Of a stretch of 64,000 bases of DNA, positions 9,744 through 19,746 are shown in pieces. The position numbers were made by a program, and so were the translations under genes. The notes beneath the pieces were generated by a model, which was not told the origin of the DNA, did not search any database, and was given only the letters and a program-made list of their open reading frames with translations. Position 1 is the first letter of the stretch. Each line of letters starts with the position of its first letter. Origin of the DNA: Ascidiaceihabitans sp. (GTDB lineage: Bacteria > Pseudomonadota > Alphaproteobacteria > Rhodobacterales > Rhodobacteraceae); the NCBI GenBank assembly GCA_028825475.1, contig JAPKAB010000004.1, positions 62,001-126,000 of the forward strand, in the 5' to 3' direction.

Positions 9744-10919
9744 ATGACCAAGACACGCACCAACGCCACCTTCTTTCCCCCAGTAATGGAGGCCCGGCGC
9801 TGGCTAGAAGGTGTCACACATCGTGCGGATAGGCCCCTAATCAACGTTTCACAGGCGGCTCCCGTTGACCCCCCTGTGAAAGAACTTCGCCAAGCTATGG
9901 CAGATGCCGCACTTAACGACGATGGCGCACATCTTTATGGTCCTGTCCTTGGCAATGTTGCGTTGCGCCAAGCATTGGCAACAAAAACAACCTCACATTA
10001 TGATAGTGCTGTTACAGCTGATAACGTCGCTATCACCTCTGGCTGTAATCAGGCGTTTGCCGCCGCCATTTCATCGCTTTGCGCTGAGGGGGATGAAGTC
10101 ATCCTTCCAACCCCATGGTATTTTAATCATAAAATGTGGTTGGACATGTCTGGGGTTACATCCGTTCCTTTGCCAGCTGGCCCTGATTTACTGCCAAGTG
10201 CAGGCGAAGCTGCAAAACTAATAACTGCGCGTACACGTGCAATCGCGCTGGTCTCCCCGAACAACCCTGCAGGCGTTGAGTACCCCGCTGAGCTATTGCT
10301 AGACTTCTACGAACTGGCAAAGGCACATGGTATTGCGTTGATTGTCGATGAAACTTACCGCGACTATCACAGCCAAGATGGCGCGCCACACGCGCTGTTC
10401 AGCCAGCCAGATGCACTAGACACCTTCATCCACCTCTATTCATTCTCAAAAGCATTCCGCCTGACAGGTCACCGTGTTGGCGCATTGATTACATCCAAGG
10501 CGCGGTTGGGCGAAATTGAGAAGTTCCTCGATACCGTTGCAATATGCCCCGGACAAATTGGCCAAGCTGCAGCGCTTTGGGGGCTCGAAAACCTTTCAGA
10601 TTGGCTCGCTGAAGAGCGAAACGAAATCATAAGACGCTGCGATGCAATCAAGGCCGGTTTTCCTGCATTGGCAGCAAAAGGTTGGGAACTTAAGTCTGCA
10701 GGCGCATATTTCGTCTACATGAAACATCCATTTGACATTTCATCCGCCGATTTGGCACCACGACTGGTGTCAGAGGCTGGCATTCTTTGTCTTCCTGGAA
10801 CAATGTTTTGCCCAACGGACGATCCGAAAGGTGCACAGCATTTGCGCATTGCGTTTGCCAATTTGGACGCCGATGGAATTACCAAGCTTTACCAAAGGCT
10901 GGTTGCCCTAAACATATAA
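9744..10919 (+). CDS. PLP-dependent aminotransferase, class I/II
   Basis: This 391-residue fold-type I aminotransferase has the PLP lysine in LYSFSKAFRLTGHRVG. It also has the SPNNPAG motif that binds the cofactor, the IVDETYRDY aspartate, and a C-terminal LRIAFAN arginine that binds the substrate carboxylate. The substrate pair cannot be assigned; the aspartate/aromatic aminotransferase group is closest in architecture. It is probably cytoplasmic and expressed with gpt. Confidence 0.88.
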   Translation: MTKTRTNATFFPPVMEARRWLEGVTHRADRPLINVSQAAPVDPPVKELRQAMADAALNDDGAHLYGPVLGNVALRQALATKTTSHYDSAVTADNVAITSGCNQAFAAAISSLCAEGDEVILPTPWYFNHKMWLDMSGVTSVPLPAGPDLLPSAGEAAKLITARTRAIALVSPNNPAGVEYPAELLLDFYELAKAHGIALIVDETYRDYHSQDGAPHALFSQPDALDTFIHLYSFSKAFRLTGHRVGALITSKARLGEIEKFLDTVAICPGQIGQAAALWGLENLSDWLAEERNEIIRRCDAIKAGFPALAAKGWELKSAGAYFVYMKHPFDISSADLAPRLVSEAGILCLPGTMFCPTDDPKGAQHLRIAFANLDADGITKLYQRLVALNI

Positions 10920-10992
10920 GGCGTTCAACCCCTTGCCCCCCTTCGCCGTGCGCCGTAAACATATCCAACAATTTGGATAAGGCAGGACATTC

Positions 10993-12834
10993 ATGGCCAC
11001 GGGTAAAAGCATTTCTAAGACATTCGTTTGGATTATCATTGGCCTCGCCATGCTTGGATTGGGTGGTTTTGGTGCCTCCAACTTGTCTGGTACGATCCGC
11101 ACCATCGGTACCGTCGGTGACAAGCACATCGACGTCGGCGAATATGCCCGCCAATTGAGCCAAGAAATCCGCGCCGTTGAAGCACAAACCGGTGAAACAT
11201 TGCCATTCTCTCGTGCTCAAGAAATCGGTCTTGATCAAGCGGTGCTTGGTCGCCTGATTTCAGAACGCGCACTGGACCATGAAGCAGCAGTATTGGGCCT
11301 AAGCATTGGCGACGAAGCTTTGCGTGACCAAATTGTTGAAATCTCTGCCTTCCAAGGCATCAGCGGATCATTTGACCGCGAAGCATATACTTTTGCATTG
11401 GAACGCACAGGCACCTCTGAAGCAGAATTCGAAACCCGTCTACGCGAAGAAACCGCACGTACCCTATTGCAGGGCGCAATGATCAGCGGCGTTGTCATGC
11501 CAACTACGTATGTTTCAACGCTACTCGATTACATCGGTGAAACCCGCGACTTTACATGGGCACGCCTTGCTTCTGCGGACTTAAACGCACCACTTGAAAC
11601 AGCAACAGATGAGCAATTGCAGACATACTTTGAAGAAAACACTGCAAACTTTATGCTGCCCGAAACAAAGCGCCTTACCTATGTGCAGCTTTCACCTGAC
11701 GCACTGATCGAAAGCATCGATGTTCCAGAAGAAGATTTGCGTGCCGAGTTTGATGCGCGTGTAAATCAGTATAACACACCAGAGCGTCGTTTGGTCGAAC
11801 GCCTTGTCTACTTGGACGAAGAAGAAGCAAACCGCGCCGCCGCAGCTTTGGAAGTTTCCGGTACAACATTCGAAACACTTGTTGATGAGCGCGGCCTTGC
11901 ATTGGCCGATATCGACCTTGGCGATGTTGACCGTCTTTCATTGGACGCAGCAGGCGAAGCTGTGTTTGCCGCAGAAGTTGGTGATGTGGTCGGCCCACTC
12001 GATACAGACTTGGGCCCTGCCCTGTTTCGTGTGAACGGCGTCTTGCCAGCACAGGTAACAACATTTGAAGACGCTAAATCAGATCTTCAGGAGATTCTTG
12101 CAACCGACCGTGCACGCCGTTTTGTTAGCACACAGGCGCAAGACTTTGATGATCTGTTGGCGGGTGGCGCAACGCTAGAAGAATTGGCTGATGAGACCGA
12201 AATGGAAATCGATACCCTCGATTGGTTTGACGGCAATGGAAACGGCATCGGTGCATATATTGCATTCGCTGACGCAGCCCGCGCAGTGACTGACGAAGAC
12301 TTCCCACAAATTGGCAACCTAGAAGACGGTGGCGTATTCGCTCTGCGCTTAGACGAAGTACTGCCAGTACGCGCGCCAGAGTTTGAACAAGCACGCGAGC
12401 AAATCGTTGCAAGCTGGGAAAATAATCAGGTTGAAACGCGCCTAAATGAACAAGCGGCTACATTGGTTCCACAACTTGAATCCGGCGCCGACTTTGCCGG
12501 TTTGGGCCTCACCGCGACTGAGGAAACAGATCAAACACGCACGGCCTTTGTGGGCGGCACTCCTCCCAGCTTTATGGAAGATGTGTTCAAGATGAATATT
12601 GGTGATGTTTCTGTTGTTGATAGTTTTGGAACTGTGTTGGTTGTGCGCCTTGATGCGATTAACCCAACCGAAGAAAACGAAAACGCTGATGCACTGAGTG
12701 CACAACTGCAATCACAGATCGAGCAGTCATTGGCCCGTGATCTTTACAATATCTACTCACGTGACGCGGTCCAACGTGCGGGTCAAAACATTGATCCACG
12801 CTCTTTGGCAGCTGTACACGTTAACTTCCCCTAA
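10993..12834 (+). CDS. Membrane-anchored periplasmic foldase, SurA/PpiD type
   Basis: This 613-residue protein has one N-terminal transmembrane helix (TFVWIIIGLAMLGLGGFGAS, about residues 9-28) and a long periplasmic part. A SurA-N-like helical chaperone domain follows (to about 150), then a parvulin-like peptidyl-prolyl isomerase region. The protein is strongly acidic. PpiD-type chaperones sit at the Sec translocon and help outer-membrane proteins fold. Key parvulin residues were not confirmed, so isomerase activity is uncertain. It ends 11 bases before trpE. Confidence 0.82.
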   Translation: MATGKSISKTFVWIIIGLAMLGLGGFGASNLSGTIRTIGTVGDKHIDVGEYARQLSQEIRAVEAQTGETLPFSRAQEIGLDQAVLGRLISERALDHEAAVLGLSIGDEALRDQIVEISAFQGISGSFDREAYTFALERTGTSEAEFETRLREETARTLLQGAMISGVVMPTTYVSTLLDYIGETRDFTWARLASADLNAPLETATDEQLQTYFEENTANFMLPETKRLTYVQLSPDALIESIDVPEEDLRAEFDARVNQYNTPERRLVERLVYLDEEEANRAAAALEVSGTTFETLVDERGLALADIDLGDVDRLSLDAAGEAVFAAEVGDVVGPLDTDLGPALFRVNGVLPAQVTTFEDAKSDLQEILATDRARRFVSTQAQDFDDLLAGGATLEELADETEMEIDTLDWFDGNGNGIGAYIAFADAARAVTDEDFPQIGNLEDGGVFALRLDEVLPVRAPEFEQAREQIVASWENNQVETRLNEQAATLVPQLESGADFAGLGLTATEETDQTRTAFVGGTPPSFMEDVFKMNIGDVSVVDSFGTVLVVRLDAINPTEENENADALSAQLQSQIEQSLARDLYNIYSRDAVQRAGQNIDPRSLAAVHVNFP

Positions 12835-12845
12835 GGTTTAAACTG

Positions 12846-14354
12846 ATGGCCCTGACCCCTGATTTCGAGAGCTTTGCACGTGCATATGATGCGGGCGAAA
12901 ACCAGATCGTTTACACGCGATTGGCCGCGGACTTGGATACTCCTGTATCCCTTATGCTCAAGCTGACGGGTGCACAAAAAGACGCATTTGTTTTGGAATC
13001 TGTAACGGGTGGCGAAGTGCGCGGACGTTATTCCATCATTGGAATGAAACCTGATTTGGTATGGCGCTGTCAGGGTGACACATCTTCAATCAACCGCACT
13101 GCGCGTTTCGATAGCGATGCCTTTGTTGCACAAGACGGCAATCCGTTGGATGTGTTGCGTACCCTGATTGGCGAATGCAAAATCGACCTGCCTGACGATC
13201 TACCGCAATCTGCGGCAGGCCTGTTTGGCTACCTTGGTTACGATATGATCCGTTTGGTTGAACAACTGCCAAATGTGAACCCAGATCCTTTGGGGCTTCC
13301 TGATGCCATCATGTTGCGCCCTTCTGTCATTGCAGTTTTGGACGGCGTTAAAGGCGAAGTTACAGTTGTGTCCCCTGCTTGGGTCAGCGATGGGCAGACC
13401 TCGCGCGCCGCATACGCTCAAGCCGCTGAACGTGTTATGGACGCCGTTCGTGATCTTGAACGCACAATGCCAACAGAAACACGTAACCTAGGTGAAGCCA
13501 CTGAGGCGAATGAGCCTGTCAGTAATTTCACCCATGAGGGTTACAAGTCTGCCGTTGAAAAAGCCAAAGACTACATTCGTGCAGGGGACATCTTTCAGGT
13601 TGTCCCATCCCAACGTTGGACCCAAGATTTCGCGCAAAAGCCGTTCTCTTTGTACCGTTCCTTGCGCCGTACAAACCCATCGCCTTTCATGTTCTATTTT
13701 AACTTTGGTGGTTTCCAAGTTGTTGGCGCAAGCCCTGAAATTTTAGTCCGTGTTTTTGGCAACGAAATCACAATTCGTCCGATCGCCGGGACACGCAAAC
13801 GTGGGACGACACCAGAAGAAGATCGCGCATTAGAAGCCGATCTTTTGGCTGATAAAAAGGAACTGGCCGAACACTTGATGCTGTTGGACCTTGGTCGCAA
13901 TGACGTTGGTCGCGTTGCCAAAATTGGCACCGTGCGCCCTACCGAAGAATTCATCGTTGAACGCTATTCCCACGTAATGCACATCGTCTCGAATGTGGTG
14001 GGTGAGTTGAACGAGGGCAATGATGCAATCGACGCATTCTTTGCTGGTATGCCTGCGGGTACCGTTTCGGGTGCGCCAAAGGTACGCGCGATGGAAATTA
14101 TCGATGAGCTAGAGCCAGAGAAACGCGGCGTCTACGGTGGCGGTGTTGGGTACTTCAGCGCTGGCGGCGACATGGACATGTGTATCGCACTGCGCACAGC
14201 CGTCATTCAGGATGAAAAATTATACATCCAAGCGGGCGGCGGCGTTGTCTATGACAGCGATCCCGAAGCCGAGTTTATGGAAACCGTTCATAAGTCTAGC
14301 GCAATTCGCAGAGCTGCAAAAGACGCTGCACGTTTTGATGGCGGCAACACTTAA
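12846..14354 (+). CDS. trpE: Anthranilate synthase component I
   Basis: This 502-residue enzyme converts chorismate to anthranilate using ammonia from TrpG. The N-terminal LESVTGGEVRGRYSIIG segment is the usual Trp feedback-binding region. The chorismate-binding C-terminal half has AGDIFQVVPSQR, PIAGTRKRG, ELAEHLMLLDLGRNDVG, GTVSGAPKVRAMEIIDELE and YIQAGGGVVYDSDPE. No leader peptide with Trp codons or attenuator was seen in the 11 bases behind ppiD. The partner trpG is separated by an antisense gene. Confidence 0.97.
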   Translation: MALTPDFESFARAYDAGENQIVYTRLAADLDTPVSLMLKLTGAQKDAFVLESVTGGEVRGRYSIIGMKPDLVWRCQGDTSSINRTARFDSDAFVAQDGNPLDVLRTLIGECKIDLPDDLPQSAAGLFGYLGYDMIRLVEQLPNVNPDPLGLPDAIMLRPSVIAVLDGVKGEVTVVSPAWVSDGQTSRAAYAQAAERVMDAVRDLERTMPTETRNLGEATEANEPVSNFTHEGYKSAVEKAKDYIRAGDIFQVVPSQRWTQDFAQKPFSLYRSLRRTNPSPFMFYFNFGGFQVVGASPEILVRVFGNEITIRPIAGTRKRGTTPEEDRALEADLLADKKELAEHLMLLDLGRNDVGRVAKIGTVRPTEEFIVERYSHVMHIVSNVVGELNEGNDAIDAFFAGMPAGTVSGAPKVRAMEIIDELEPEKRGVYGGGVGYFSAGGDMDMCIALRTAVIQDEKLYIQAGGGVVYDSDPEAEFMETVHKSSAIRRAAKDAARFDGGNT

Positions 14355-14389
14355 GCACCTGCCTAATCGCACAACCTGCTATTTAATAT

Positions 14390-15814
14390 TTACTGTTTTA
14401 GGACAGCTGAAATAGGCGCCATGCTCACACGTGCTGCACGATCCTGCAAACTCCATAGCAGCAGTGCGGAAATCGTATCAGCGCGCAAACGACCCAACAT
14501 GATCACGCCACCCTCTTGCCCTGCACGGAATGCTGCCTGCCCTAGGAACCTGCGAATAACAGTTGGTGATTGATCCGCGCTGTCAAAGTCACGAAACACG
14601 GTAGAGGTTGGCACCCCTTCACGCTCTGCCAATTTGGCAACTGTATTCAGGCCCTTGGATTGTGTCACGAACCCATGGCCTGTCGATAATAAAATTTGAG
14701 TGGCTTGGTCAGATGCTTCGCGAGATGCTTGCATTCCGTTACCTACGCCCTCTAGGACCCCAACAACTTCGGTCATTTGACTGAGTACTGCATCCAATGT
14801 GACTTCGGCATCACCAGCTGTCGCGCCATCTGGAAAATCGATCATTGCAAGAACTTCAAAGCCCTCTCCACGATACTTGTTCATGCGGGCAACGGCATCT
14901 GGCAGACTCGAATCAACGGCAAAGGTAATCGGCGCTGGAAAACTGCGCAAAGCAGGTAGACCAACCGCAGCCCCTTCCAAATCAGCCCCAGCATCAATCA
15001 AAACAATCGACATAAGTGGCTTAGCGTCTGCATTTTCAAATGGCACCGCGAATGCATCGATTGGAGGCAGGTTAACAACCTCGACCTGATCTGCAGGTTG
15101 CTCAACCAGAGCATCGTCGCGATCGACCAGTGATCCTGCAGGGCGACCAATCTTGGGGCGCAATTCTTCTTCGACAGTGTCAACTGGTGGAAATGTTGAT
15201 TCTCCATCAACGCTTGGGGCATCAGGCTGCTGCGGTTCCACTGGAGCGACCTCGACAGGTTGCGGTACAGCTGTGGTTTCCGGCGCGACCTCAACAACGG
15301 CTTCCTCCGGAATTACATCTAGAGGGGCTTCTTCAAACGCAGTTTCCTCTTTAGGAACCTGCGGTGCCAAAGGTTGGGAAGGATCTGTCGAAATCGACAG
15401 TTCCGCTTCATTTACAGGTTCTTCAGGTGCGACCGCTTGCGGGCTTGGTAATACAGGCGCGTCACCATCAACCATAACGGCACCATCGGCCGTATTTGCA
15501 TCCGGGGTTTCGAGGTCATCAGTGCCACCAGTAACCGGTTTTTGAGATAAATCAGACCCAGCTTCGGCAACAACACTCACATCATCAGGCGCGGGTTGGC
15601 TTGTAGTGTTCGCACCATCTTGCACCAAATCAGCATCGGTTGTTCGGGCATCGACACCCACTTGGTTTTCGTTCAAATTCGCAGAAACGCCAATTGGGGC
15701 TGCATCTGATACGTTCGGCGCAACAGGACCGTTGGACATTATCGACGCAACGCCCGCTACACCCACAGACACAACTGTGCCCATCATCGCTCCGCTTAAG
15801 AAACCTCGTGCCAT
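14390..15814 (-). CDS. Divergent polysaccharide deacetylase family protein
   Basis: This 474-residue protein has an N-terminal signal or anchor (about residues 5-26). A low-complexity acidic and proline-rich stretch (about 35-235) is rich in E, V, P and A. The C-terminal domain (about 265-470) is of the divergent polysaccharide deacetylase family: MSIVLIDAG, ITFAVDSSLPDA, EVLAMIDFPDG, HGFVTQSKG and GGVIMLGRLR. The metal ligands of true deacetylases appear altered, so activity on envelope glycan is unproven. It lies antisense between trpE and trpG. Confidence 0.82.
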   Translation of the reverse strand: MARGFLSGAMMGTVVSVGVAGVASIMSNGPVAPNVSDAAPIGVSANLNENQVGVDARTTDADLVQDGANTTSQPAPDDVSVVAEAGSDLSQKPVTGGTDDLETPDANTADGAVMVDGDAPVLPSPQAVAPEEPVNEAELSISTDPSQPLAPQVPKEETAFEEAPLDVIPEEAVVEVAPETTAVPQPVEVAPVEPQQPDAPSVDGESTFPPVDTVEEELRPKIGRPAGSLVDRDDALVEQPADQVEVVNLPPIDAFAVPFENADAKPLMSIVLIDAGADLEGAAVGLPALRSFPAPITFAVDSSLPDAVARMNKYRGEGFEVLAMIDFPDGATAGDAEVTLDAVLSQMTEVVGVLEGVGNGMQASREASDQATQILLSTGHGFVTQSKGLNTVAKLAEREGVPTSTVFRDFDSADQSPTVIRRFLGQAAFRAGQEGGVIMLGRLRADTISALLLWSLQDRAARVSMAPISAVLKQ

Positions 15815-15901
15815 TGCGCTTACTCCGCCTGTCTTTTCTGTCTCAAATTGTCCCTACCTTGGCTTTCAGTCTTAATTGACGCTGGCTACCAAGCGCGAAC
15901 A

Positions 15902-15920
15902 TGTATATTTCTACTATACA
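15902..15920. promoter_or_regulatory. Inverted repeat TGTATA-N7-TATACA upstream of trpG
   Basis: A perfect 6-bp dyad with a 7-base spacer lies in the 162-bp divergent region, 57 bases before trpG. Its size and symmetry suit a dimeric helix-turn-helix regulator, and it may also overlap a -10-like element. It could control the trpG-to-moeA transcript, the deacetylase, or both. Confidence 0.4.
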
Positions 15921-15976
15921 GTGCCATCGGGGCAACCTGCCAGCACTGAAACACTCAATAACATAAAGTTTGCAAG

Positions 15977-16558
15977 ATGCTGCTCCTGATCGATAATTAC
16001 GATAGCTTCACATATAACCTTGTCCACTATCTGGGCACCTTGGGCACGGAAATTGAAATCCGGCGCAATGATGCCATTGATGTGCAAGGAGCAATGGCGA
16101 TGAAACCTGCAGGGATTTTATTATCCCCTGGTCCTTGTGACCCGGATCAGGCCGGCATTTGCCTTGCCCTGACACAAGCCGCAGCAGAGACGCGTACGCC
16201 GCTGTTAGGCGTTTGCTTGGGTCATCAATCCATCGGCCAAGCGTTTGGCGGTAATGTTGTGCGCTGCCACGAGATTGTTCACGGCAAGATGGGCATGATG
16301 CATCACACGGGCAAAGGTCTTTTCAAAGGTTTACCAACGCCTTATGAGGCAACGCGCTATCATTCTTTGATTGTTGAGCGCGAGACATTGCCTGATGTTT
16401 TGGAAGTCACAGCAGAGTTGGAGGATGGCACAATTATGGGGCTACAGCACCGCGACCTGCCAATCCACGGCGTGCAGTTCCACCCAGAATCAATTCGTTC
16501 TGAACACGGTCATGCGTTACTACAGAACTTTGTAAATGAGATGGTGGTGCCAGCATGA
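15977..16558 (+). CDS. trpG: Anthranilate synthase glutamine amidotransferase component
   Basis: This 193-residue class I glutamine amidotransferase feeds ammonia to TrpE. The nucleophile lies in [17 protein letters not shown] (Cys at about residue 79), and the His-Glu pair in [15 protein letters not shown]-terminal [16 protein letters not shown] is the family signature. It heads an overlapping operon; its stop overlaps the trpD start as ATGA. Confidence 0.97.
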   Translation: MLLLIDNYDSFTYNLVHYLGTLGTEIEIRRNDAIDVQGAMAMKPAGILLSPGPCDPDQAGICLALTQAAAETRTPLLGVCLGHQSIGQAFGGNVVRCHEIVHGKMGMMHHTGKGLFKGLPTPYEATRYHSLIVERETLPDVLEVTAELEDGTIMGLQHRDLPIHGVQFHPESIRSEHGHALLQNFVNEMVVPA

Positions 16559-17574
16559 GTGACGCACTCAAACCTTTAATCGACGCGGCGGCCAATGGCC
16601 CTCTAACCCGCGAACAAGCCCAAACAGCCTTTGGCATCTTGTTTGAGGGTGAAGCAACGCCAAGCCAAATTGGCGGTTTCCTTATGGCACTGCGCACACG
16701 CGGCGAAACAGTGGATGAATACGCAGCTGCGGCGGCTGTCATGCGCGCCAAGTGTCACGCTGTGTCAGCGCCAGCCGGTGCGATGGATATTGTCGGAACA
16801 GGTGGCGACGGGAAAAACACTCTGAACATCTCAACCGCGACAGCTTTTGTTGTCGCCGGCGCTGGGGTCACAGTTGCAAAGCACGGCAATCGTAATCTAT
16901 CATCAAAATCAGGTGCCTCAGATGCACTGATCCAAATGGGTCTGAACGTTATGGTCGGGCCTAAAGTTGTTGAAAAAGCACTGAACGAAGCCGGTATTGG
17001 TTTTATGATGGCCCCTATGCACCATCCTGCCATTGCACATGTGATGCCAACGCGTGCAGAACTGGGCACGCGGACAATCTTTAACATCCTTGGCCCTTTG
17101 ACCAATCCTGCTGGCGTAAAACGCCAGCTCACTGGCGCGTTTTCACGCGATCTTATTCGCCCAATGGCCGAAACACTTGGCCAATTGGGATCAGAAAAGG
17201 CGTGGTTGGTCCACGGGTCTGACGGCACTGACGAATTGACCATCACTGGTGTCAGCTGGGTGTCTGCTCTGGAAAACGGACAGGTCACCGATTTCGAAAT
17301 CAACCCAGAAGATGCCGGCCTGCCGATACATCCGTTTGAGGATATCATTGGTGGCACGCCCGAAGAAAACGCACGTGATTTCAACGCATTGCTTGATGGT
17401 GTACAAAACGCCTACCGCGATGCCGTATTGCTAAATTCAGCTGCAGCGCTTGTTGTTGCAGATGTTGCGACCGATCTAAAACAGGGCGTTGAAATGGCCC
17501 GAACCAGCATCGACAGCGGTGCAGCACGCGATAAAATTACTGCCGTGGCTCGTATCACTCAGGAGGCATCATGA
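16555..17574 (+). CDS. trpD: Anthranilate phosphoribosyltransferase
   Basis: This 339-residue enzyme joins anthranilate to PRPP in Trp synthesis. The PRPP loop is [17 protein letters not shown] (about residues 78-94). [15 protein letters not shown] binds anthranilate and phosphate, and [11 protein letters not shown] is conserved. It is coupled to trpG and trpC by ATGA overlaps at both ends. Confidence 0.97.
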   Translation: MSDALKPLIDAAANGPLTREQAQTAFGILFEGEATPSQIGGFLMALRTRGETVDEYAAAAAVMRAKCHAVSAPAGAMDIVGTGGDGKNTLNISTATAFVVAGAGVTVAKHGNRNLSSKSGASDALIQMGLNVMVGPKVVEKALNEAGIGFMMAPMHHPAIAHVMPTRAELGTRTIFNILGPLTNPAGVKRQLTGAFSRDLIRPMAETLGQLGSEKAWLVHGSDGTDELTITGVSWVSALENGQVTDFEINPEDAGLPIHPFEDIIGGTPEENARDFNALLDGVQNAYRDAVLLNSAAALVVADVATDLKQGVEMARTSIDSGAARDKITAVARITQEAS

Positions 17575-18386
17575 CCGTTACTATTCTCGAAAAAATCAAA
17601 GCCTACAAACTTGAGGAAGTCGCAGCAGACAAAGCTGCCAAACCAATTGAAGCGGTTGAAGCCGAAGCCAAAGCAGCCAGTGCAGTGCGCCCATTCGCAA
17701 GCGCATTGCGCGACGCTGCAAAAACGGGTTACGGCTTGATCGCTGAAATCAAAAAGGCCAGCCCATCCAAAGGGTTGATCCGTGGAGATTTCGATCCAGC
17801 GGCCCACGCCATAGCCTATGAAGCAGGCGGTGCCGCTTGTTTATCAGTGCTAACTGACACCCCTAGTTTCCAAGGGTCCAAGGATTTCTTGGTTGAAGCC
17901 CGTGCTGCCTGCGCCCTGCCCGCATTGCGCAAGGATTTCATGTACGACACCTATCAGGTTGCTGAAGCCCGCGCCCTTGGTGCCGATTGTATTCTCATCA
18001 TCATGGCCTCTGTTTCTGATGCGCAAGCCAATGAACTAGAGCACGCAGCGTTTCAATGGGGCATGGATGCCTTGATCGAAGTGCACAATGCCGAAGAACT
18101 TGAGCGTGCTACCCTGCTGAAAAGCCCTTTGATGGGCATCAACAACCGCAACCTCAACACCTTTGAAACCACTCTGGACACCACACGTATTCTGTCCAAA
18201 CAGGTTCCAGAGGACCGCATGATCGTTTGCGAAAGCGGCCTTAACACGCCCGCCGACTTGTCCGATATGGCAATGTACGGCGCGCGCACGTTCTTGATTG
18301 GTGAAAGCTTGATGCGTCAAGACGACGTGGAGACAGCCACGCGCACCCTTCTGGCAAACCCGACCGTCTCTGGCGGTGGCTTATAA
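17571..18386 (+). CDS. trpC: Indole-3-glycerol phosphate synthase
   Basis: This 271-residue TIM-barrel enzyme makes indole-3-glycerol phosphate. Catalytic blocks are [51 protein letters not shown] and [11 protein letters not shown]. It is a stand-alone TrpC without a fused TrpF. TAATG links its stop to moaC. The trpF, trpB and trpA genes are not in this window. Confidence 0.97.
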   Translation: MTVTILEKIKAYKLEEVAADKAAKPIEAVEAEAKAASAVRPFASALRDAAKTGYGLIAEIKKASPSKGLIRGDFDPAAHAIAYEAGGAACLSVLTDTPSFQGSKDFLVEARAACALPALRKDFMYDTYQVAEARALGADCILIIMASVSDAQANELEHAAFQWGMDALIEVHNAEELERATLLKSPLMGINNRNLNTFETTLDTTRILSKQVPEDRMIVCESGLNTPADLSDMAMYGARTFLIGESLMRQDDVETATRTLLANPTVSGGGL

Positions 18387-18859
18387 TGGCGCTGACCCAT
18401 TTTGATGGCAAAGGCGATGCGCATATGGTCGATGTCTCGGACAAAGCCGTGACCGATCGTATTGCACAGGCTGCTGCTTGGATTAAGATGCAGCCTGAAA
18501 CCTTTGATATCATTACTGAAGGTCGCGCCAAAAAGGGTGATGTCTTGGGTGTTGCACGGCTTGCCGGCATCATGGCCGCCAAACGCACAGCAGACCTGAT
18601 ACCTCTGTGTCACCCATTGCCCATCACCAAAGTCGCGGTTGAGTTAGAACCTGATGCGACACTCCCGGGCATCCGGATCATGGCAACGGTGAAAACCACT
18701 GGCCAAACCGGCGTCGAAATGGAGGCGCTCACAGCCGCCTCAACCGCCGCCCTAACAGTCTACGACATGTCCAAAGCCGTCGACAAAGGCATGGAAATCG
18801 GTGGCCTGCACGTTGTCCTGAAAGACGGCGGTAAATCTGGACGCTACGAGGCACCATAA
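18386..18859 (+). CDS. moaC: Cyclic pyranopterin monophosphate synthase
   Basis: This 157-residue enzyme makes cyclic pyranopterin monophosphate, an early molybdenum-cofactor step, acting after MoaA. Signature segments are [37 protein letters not shown], split around the active-site residues, and [21 protein letters not shown], with a catalytic lysine in KDGGKSGRY. It overlaps trpC before it and the GIY-YIG gene after it by one base each (TAATG). Confidence 0.96.
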   Translation: MALTHFDGKGDAHMVDVSDKAVTDRIAQAAAWIKMQPETFDIITEGRAKKGDVLGVARLAGIMAAKRTADLIPLCHPLPITKVAVELEPDATLPGIRIMATVKTTGQTGVEMEALTAASTAALTVYDMSKAVDKGMEIGGLHVVLKDGGKSGRYEAP

Positions 18860-19746
18860 TGTCATTAGGCCGCTCGCTAGAATTGTTCTTCATCGACGGC
18901 CGCCCTGACGGGATGCTGACCGCAGAGGTGTTCAACTGGACGGGGCACGTACTTCGCATACCGCGCACCCAAATCAAACAAGGGCTTGATCGTCCTGAAT
19001 GCAAACACACCGGCGTTTATGTATTGCTAGGCCAAATAGATGGTGAAGCGACCGCGTATATCGGTGAAGCTGAGAACATGCGCGTCCGTCTTGCCCAACA
19101 TGTAAGTGGCAAGGATTGGTGGGATGAGGCCATTTTGGTTTCGACCACGGGCGATATGCTACACAAAGCACACGTGAAATATCTGGAATCCCGTTTGGTT
19201 GAAATTGCACGATCAGTCGGTAAAATGACCTTAGAGAACAGTTCTACACCGCCCCGCAGTAGCTTAAGCGAAGCCGCTTTGGCAAATATGGAGAGTTTTC
19301 TTGATACGCTAAATATGGTTTTTCCAGCGATCAGGGTTGATATGTTTTTGGAACGTTCGAGACCAGCTAAGCAGCTTACATTTACAGAAGACGCTCCGAA
19401 CCAAACATTTATCTTATCATCAAAGAAAACTGGCGTGAACGCCGTCGCAGAATTACAGGATGGCCAATGGGTCGTTCTAGCTGGCAGCAAAGCTCGTGCT
19501 AGCTGGGTGGGTACGCACGCGAGTTACCACAATTTACATTCAGAATTGGTCTCAAACGGTACCCTTGAAATTAGTGGAGAGCTTGCAACCTTTACGAAAG
19601 ATTTTGCTTTCTCGGCTCCAAGTGCTGCGGCCGCCGTTCTATTTGGACGCGCAGCAAATGGTCGAACATCTTGGTTCAAGAAAGACACCAACACAACCTT
19701 CGCCGATTGGGAAGAAGATCAAATTCGGAAAGACCTAGTAACATGA
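18859..19746 (+). CDS. GIY-YIG nuclease with C-terminal DUF4357
   Basis: In this 295-residue protein an N-terminal segment common to the family precedes the GIY-YIG core. The core has TGVYVLLG (residues 51-58), TAYIGEAENMRVRL (66-79) and the metal-binding glutamate in HVKYLESRL (Glu110). The C-terminus (about 225-290) resembles DUF4357, with PSAAAAVLFGRAANGRTSW. Such genes are often accessory; a DNA-cleaving role is likely but no target is known. It sits between moaC and moeA with overlaps at both ends. Its G+C in 19321-19440 is about 42% (50 of 120), against 58% in a moaC sample and 52% in a moeA sample, which suggests later acquisition. Confidence 0.82.
   Translation: MSLGRSLELFFIDGRPDGMLTAEVFNWTGHVLRIPRTQIKQGLDRPECKHTGVYVLLGQIDGEATAYIGEAENMRVRLAQHVSGKDWWDEAILVSTTGDMLHKAHVKYLESRLVEIARSVGKMTLENSSTPPRSSLSEAALANMESFLDTLNMVFPAIRVDMFLERSRPAKQLTFTEDAPNQTFILSSKKTGVNAVAELQDGQWVVLAGSKARASWVGTHASYHNLHSELVSNGTLEISGELATFTKDFAFSAPSAAAAVLFGRAANGRTSWFKKDTNTTFADWEEDQIRKDLVT

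Noticed and set aside
12835..12845. Trp attenuator before trpE
   Set aside because: Only eleven bases separate trpE from the upstream gene, with no leader peptide rich in Trp codons.
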